DNA of 64,000 nucleotides from Chitinophaga niabensis (GTDB lineage: Bacteria > Bacteroidota > Bacteroidia > Chitinophagales > Chitinophagaceae). Shown one piece after another: positions 61,018 to 64,000 of the stretch. The notes beneath the pieces were generated by a model, which saw only the letters and a list, made by a program, of their open reading frames with translations, was not told where the DNA came from and searched no databases. A program made the translations under genes and the position numbers. The first letter of the stretch is position 1. Each line of letters begins with the position of its first letter. The stretch covers positions 1,927,001 to 1,991,000 of the forward strand of contig NZ_CP154260.1 in the NCBI RefSeq assembly GCF_039545795.1, written 5' to 3'.

Positions 61018-64000
61018 ATGAAAAGCAGATACTGTTTTTACAAGCTCTTCACGTTGGTTATTATTTGCTGCGCTTACCTGCCGGATGCTTTTGGGCAACA
61101 GGTGGTAGTGAAAGGAAAGGTAACGGACGATAAGGGCGCTCCCTTACCATTAGTGAGTATAACACTCAAAGGATCTTCCACTATCGGCATCATGAGCAGC
61201 GAGAATGGTGACTATACGATCAAATTGCCGGATGGGAATGCCATCCTGGTTTTCAGTTATGTGAATTTTGAACGGAAAGAAGTGGGCGTAAAAGGCAAAA
61301 CGATTATTAATGTAACATTGAGCCCTTCCCAAAAAGCAATGGATGAAGTGGTGATCGTTGGGTATGGTACCCAGAAAAAACGGGATGTAACCAGTTCCAT
61401 CTCGCGCATAAAAGGAGAGGAGATCGAAAAATACAATGTAAACAGTTTCCAGTCTGCTTTACAGGGGCAAATGCCTGGCGTTGAAATTTATGAGTCCAGC
61501 GGCGTACCCGGGGCTGCATTAAACGTCCGGATCAGGGGATTGAATACGGTGAACGGAAGTGCAGGCCCGCTTTACGTGGTAGATGGTATTCCGATATTAT
61601 CCGGCGGTGGCGGGGATAGCGACGGACCCATCACGAACGATCTCAACCTGGGTGGAACACAAACAAACGGTATAGCAGATATTAACCCAGCGGATATTGA
61701 ATCTATTGAAGTATTAAAGGATGCAGCTTCCGCAGCTATTTACGGAGCAAGAGGAGGCGGGGGAGTGATCCTGATCACCACTAAAAGGGCCAAAGCGGGC
61801 AGAACAGCTTTCAACCTGAGTGTTATTAATGGTATCACTGAACTTTCCAGGGAAAGGGACCTGCTGAATGGTCCTCAGCTGCTTACCATCATGGACGAAT
61901 CTTATGCCAACACCTTCTATAGTAACCCTGCCAATGCGGGGCAGCCTGTACCCCCTACACCGATGCCCGGCATCAAAAATTTTGACAGGGCTACCGCGGA
62001 AGCCACTAATATTGATTACCTCCGGCAGATCATGCGTACCGGTGTTTTCCGGGAAGTTACCCTGACCGCCAGTAATGGCAGTGAGAAAACAAAGTTTTAC
62101 CTGAGCGGAACTTATAAACGTACGGTAGCCAATATCCGGGGCTCGGAGATGAACCAGTTCAACTTCCGTGTTAATATAGATCATACCTGGAATAAATTTA
62201 TCCGCCTGGGGGCCAGTGTTGCACCGTCCCTGAATAAAGAATACCGTTTGGGTTCAGGCTCTGTAACTGCCGCCGGTGGTTATGGCGCAGCCGTATCAAC
62301 GAACCTGCCTATTTATCCATTGTATAAGGAAGACGGTACTTATTTCAACCCATGGACCAACCCGCTGGCTTTTCTCAACAGGGACCTGTATGAGAACACC
62401 AGCAAGAGGATACGCCTGCTGGCATCTGCTTATTTTGAAGCCGATCTGTTACCCGGCCTGAAGTCCAGGACCAATGTACAGCGGGAGGATATGGACCAGC
62501 TGGGCCGTACTTACATTGACGGAATGCTCCGGCTGCGGACCAATTCTGCCAGCACTATCAGCCCTTTTGCGGACGATCAGCTGGCCAGAACATCACATCA
62601 GAACTCTTATGGTTTTATCAATTCTATAGAAAGCTTTTTTACGTATGACAGATCTGTTGGGAAGAAACATAAATTAAATGCAGTGCTGGGGATGCGCTTT
62701 TCGCAAATAGACATGCGGTATGAGGCCATGTACGGAGAGAATTATGCGAACAGGCATTTATTGTATCCATCCCTGGCAGCGTATATCGACAATGCTTTTC
62801 AAACGGGCGCTGTTGGAGAACCTTCCGCCAACCTTGGTTACTTTTTTCGTGTAAACTACAAGTACCGCGAGAAATATAATGTGAGCCTGGTAGTGAACAG
62901 GGATGGCAGTTCACGTTTTGGCAGGAACATGCGTTTCGGAACATTCCCTGCGGTTTCCGTAGGCTGGATACTTTCTGATGAACCTTTCCTGAAGAACGCC
63001 ACTTTTATAGACCTGCTTAAACTGCGTGTGAGTGGAGGATTAACAGGTAATGCACAAGGGATCAGCAACATCGCTCACATTGCCAACTGGAGCACGAGCC
63101 AGAATACTTCCGGTTATATGGGCTCTGCCACCAGTACGCCTGCCCGTCCTGCTAACCCTAACCTGCACTGGGAGAAGGGCGTAAAGTATGATGCAGGTAT
63201 TGATGTTACTTTATTTAAGAACCGGCTGGACGCAACGGTTGATGTGTATCATTACACAACACAGGATCTGCTGCTGTCCATTCCTACCGGTACAACTTTT
63301 GGTTACGGGGCACCGGGTAGCAGTCAAACATACCTGGAGAACAGGGGAAACCTGGTGAACAAAGGAATAGAATTCGCCATCAGCTCTACCAACGTTCAAG
63401 GTGCATTCACCTGGAAAACAAATTTCAATATCAGCTTTAATCAAACACATATTCTCAGCTTAGGCGGGCTGACGCCGGAAACGGTTTCAGGTGGCGCCGG
63501 GGATGTACAATTATACGTTGGATATCAGGGGCCGGTATTCTATCTTGTTGAATGGGCTGGTGTAGACCCTGCCACCGGCGGGGAACTGATCCGTGATAAG
63601 AATAACAAAGTGGTACTGGCCAGCAGCCTCAATGCACAGGAACTGGCACAGGCAAAGAAACCACAGTTCGATAAACTGCCTGCGCCGAAATTTTATGGTG
63701 GTATCGGTAATACATTTTCTTACAAAGGATTTTCATTGAGTGTTTTCTTTTCCTACCGCGTAGGGAACTATATCCTGGATGCAGGAGAACGGGTGGCCAG
63801 TTATGTGGGTAATATTAATTTCAACAATGGTGGAACCTTTATCAATATCGGCAACCTGTCCGCCAAAGTAATGGACCGGTGGAATAAGCCGGGGCAGGTT
63901 ACAGATGTGCCGAAGCTGTATTATAATGATGCCGTCAATGATAAATTAAGAGGTACCAATACTACGCGTTTCTTATCTGATGCATCTTTCATCCGCCTTA
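61018..64000 (+). CDS. SusC/RagA-family TonB-linked receptor, runs off window
   Basis: Partial: ATG 61018 begins MKSRYCFYKLFTLVIICCAY with a signal peptide, and the frame stays open to the last base (about 994 residues). Order: CarboxypepD_reg-like domain (VVVKGKVTDDKGAPLPLVSI), TonB-contact segment (MDEVVIVGYGTQKKRDVTSS), plug (NSFQSALQGQMPGVEIYESS, IRGLNTVNGSAGPLYVVDGI, IEVLKDAASAAIYGARGGGG), then barrel strands up to the TTRFLSDASFIRL segment. Oligosaccharide importer of the third locus; a SusD gene should follow outside the window. The only complete gene here preceded by a GTATTCC-containing leader. Confidence 0.96.
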   Translation, partial: MKSRYCFYKLFTLVIICCAYLPDAFGQQVVVKGKVTDDKGAPLPLVSITLKGSSTIGIMSSENGDYTIKLPDGNAILVFSYVNFERKEVGVKGKTIINVTLSPSQKAMDEVVIVGYGTQKKRDVTSSISRIKGEEIEKYNVNSFQSALQGQMPGVEIYESSGVPGAALNVRIRGLNTVNGSAGPLYVVDGIPILSGGGGDSDGPITNDLNLGGTQTNGIADINPADIESIEVLKDAASAAIYGARGGGGVILITTKRAKAGRTAFNLSVINGITELSRERDLLNGPQLLTIMDESYANTFYSNPANAGQPVPPTPMPGIKNFDRATAEATNIDYLRQIMRTGVFREVTLTASNGSEKTKFYLSGTYKRTVANIRGSEMNQFNFRVNIDHTWNKFIRLGASVAPSLNKEYRLGSGSVTAAGGYGAAVSTNLPIYPLYKEDGTYFNPWTNPLAFLNRDLYENTSKRIRLLASAYFEADLLPGLKSRTNVQREDMDQLGRTYIDGMLRLRTNSASTISPFADDQLARTSHQNSYGFINSIESFFTYDRSVGKKHKLNAVLGMRFSQIDMRYEAMYGENYANRHLLYPSLAAYIDNAFQTGAVGEPSANLGYFFRVNYKYREKYNVSLVVNRDGSSRFGRNMRFGTFPAVSVGWILSDEPFLKNATFIDLLKLRVSGGLTGNAQGISNIAHIANWSTSQNTSGYMGSATSTPARPANPNLHWEKGVKYDAGIDVTLFKNRLDATVDVYHYTTQDLLLSIPTGTTFGYGAPGSSQTYLENRGNLVNKGIEFAISSTNVQGAFTWKTNFNISFNQTHILSLGGLTPETVSGGAGDVQLYVGYQGPVFYLVEWAGVDPATGGELIRDKNNKVVLASSLNAQELAQAKKPQFDKLPAPKFYGGIGNTFSYKGFSLSVFFSYRVGNYILDAGERVASYVGNINFNNGGTFINIGNLSAKVMDRWNKPGQVTDVPKLYYNDAVNDKLRGTNTTRFLSDASFIRL

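Noticed and set aside
1..64000. CRISPR array, tRNA or rRNA genes, insertion sequences or prophage
   Set aside because: No regularly spaced repeats, no cloverleaf-like or rRNA-like stretches and no transposase or integrase genes were seen by eye.

Overview
The window comes from a Bacteroidota genome, most likely a Chitinophaga-like member of the Chitinophagaceae. Support comes from four SusC/TonB-type receptors (three SusC-like, one siderophore type), two SusD lipoproteins, two proteins with type IX secretion (T9SS) C-terminal sorting domains, a hybrid two-component regulator, several AraC regulators, and promoters of the Bacteroidota type (TTG, about 19-20 nt, TAnnTTTG). I saw no tRNA, rRNA, CRISPR array, insertion sequence or phage module, and no clear pseudogene. 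Coding density is high and the only gene-free stretch above 300 bases is 33518-34168.

Layout. 1-8070: end of a polysaccharide-utilisation-type locus (SusC C-terminus, SusD, exported FAD oxidoreductase, MFS transporter, T9SS-exported glycoside hydrolase), closed by a strong terminator. 8145-8955: DUF2975 membrane protein plus small XRE regulator with its own promoter and terminator. 8998-14965: a second SusC/SusD pair followed by a GntR-type regulator. 15161-22619: housekeeping and envelope genes (OmpA lipoprotein, esterase, DUF898 + M48 protease pair, YceI + flavin-dependent oxidoreductase, AraC regulator).

22755-28277: an operon with a very large exported protein (ThuA, dehydrogenase-like propeller, HEAT, lectin-like and azurin-like copper domains), a sugar isomerase and a Gfo/Idh dehydrogenase, divergent from the AraC gene. 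This looks like keto-sugar or glycoside catabolism. 28331-29749: a MocR-type regulator with a clear inverted operator at its start codon. 29780-32944 (minus): DHDPS-family lyase, cupin, thioredoxin-like protein and nucleotide pyrophosphatase/phosphodiesterase. 34169-37876: an operon with an exported three-domain RidA-like protein, a sodium:solute symporter and a Gfo/Idh oxidoreductase. 37901-42436: AraC regulator, zinc alcohol dehydrogenase and a siderophore-type TonB receptor.

42478-47679: a cluster of small cytoplasmic enzymes and regulators (VOC, GyrI-like, AraC, GNAT, two RibD/DHFR-like proteins, YciI/DGPF protein, ECF sigma factor with TPR extension). 47885-64000: a third carbohydrate locus with a PA14/T9SS giant protein, a beta-helix + SGNH protein, a hybrid two-component regulator, a sialate-O-acetylesterase-like esterase and a SusC receptor that runs off the window. 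Its content suggests sensing, deacetylation and uptake of an acetylated glycan, and similar short motifs lie upstream of its first gene and of its SusC.

The items most worth a second look are the azurin-fused ThuA protein, the exported triple-RidA protein lacking the catalytic arginine in all three domains, the MocR operator, and the paired motifs around the hybrid-regulator locus.
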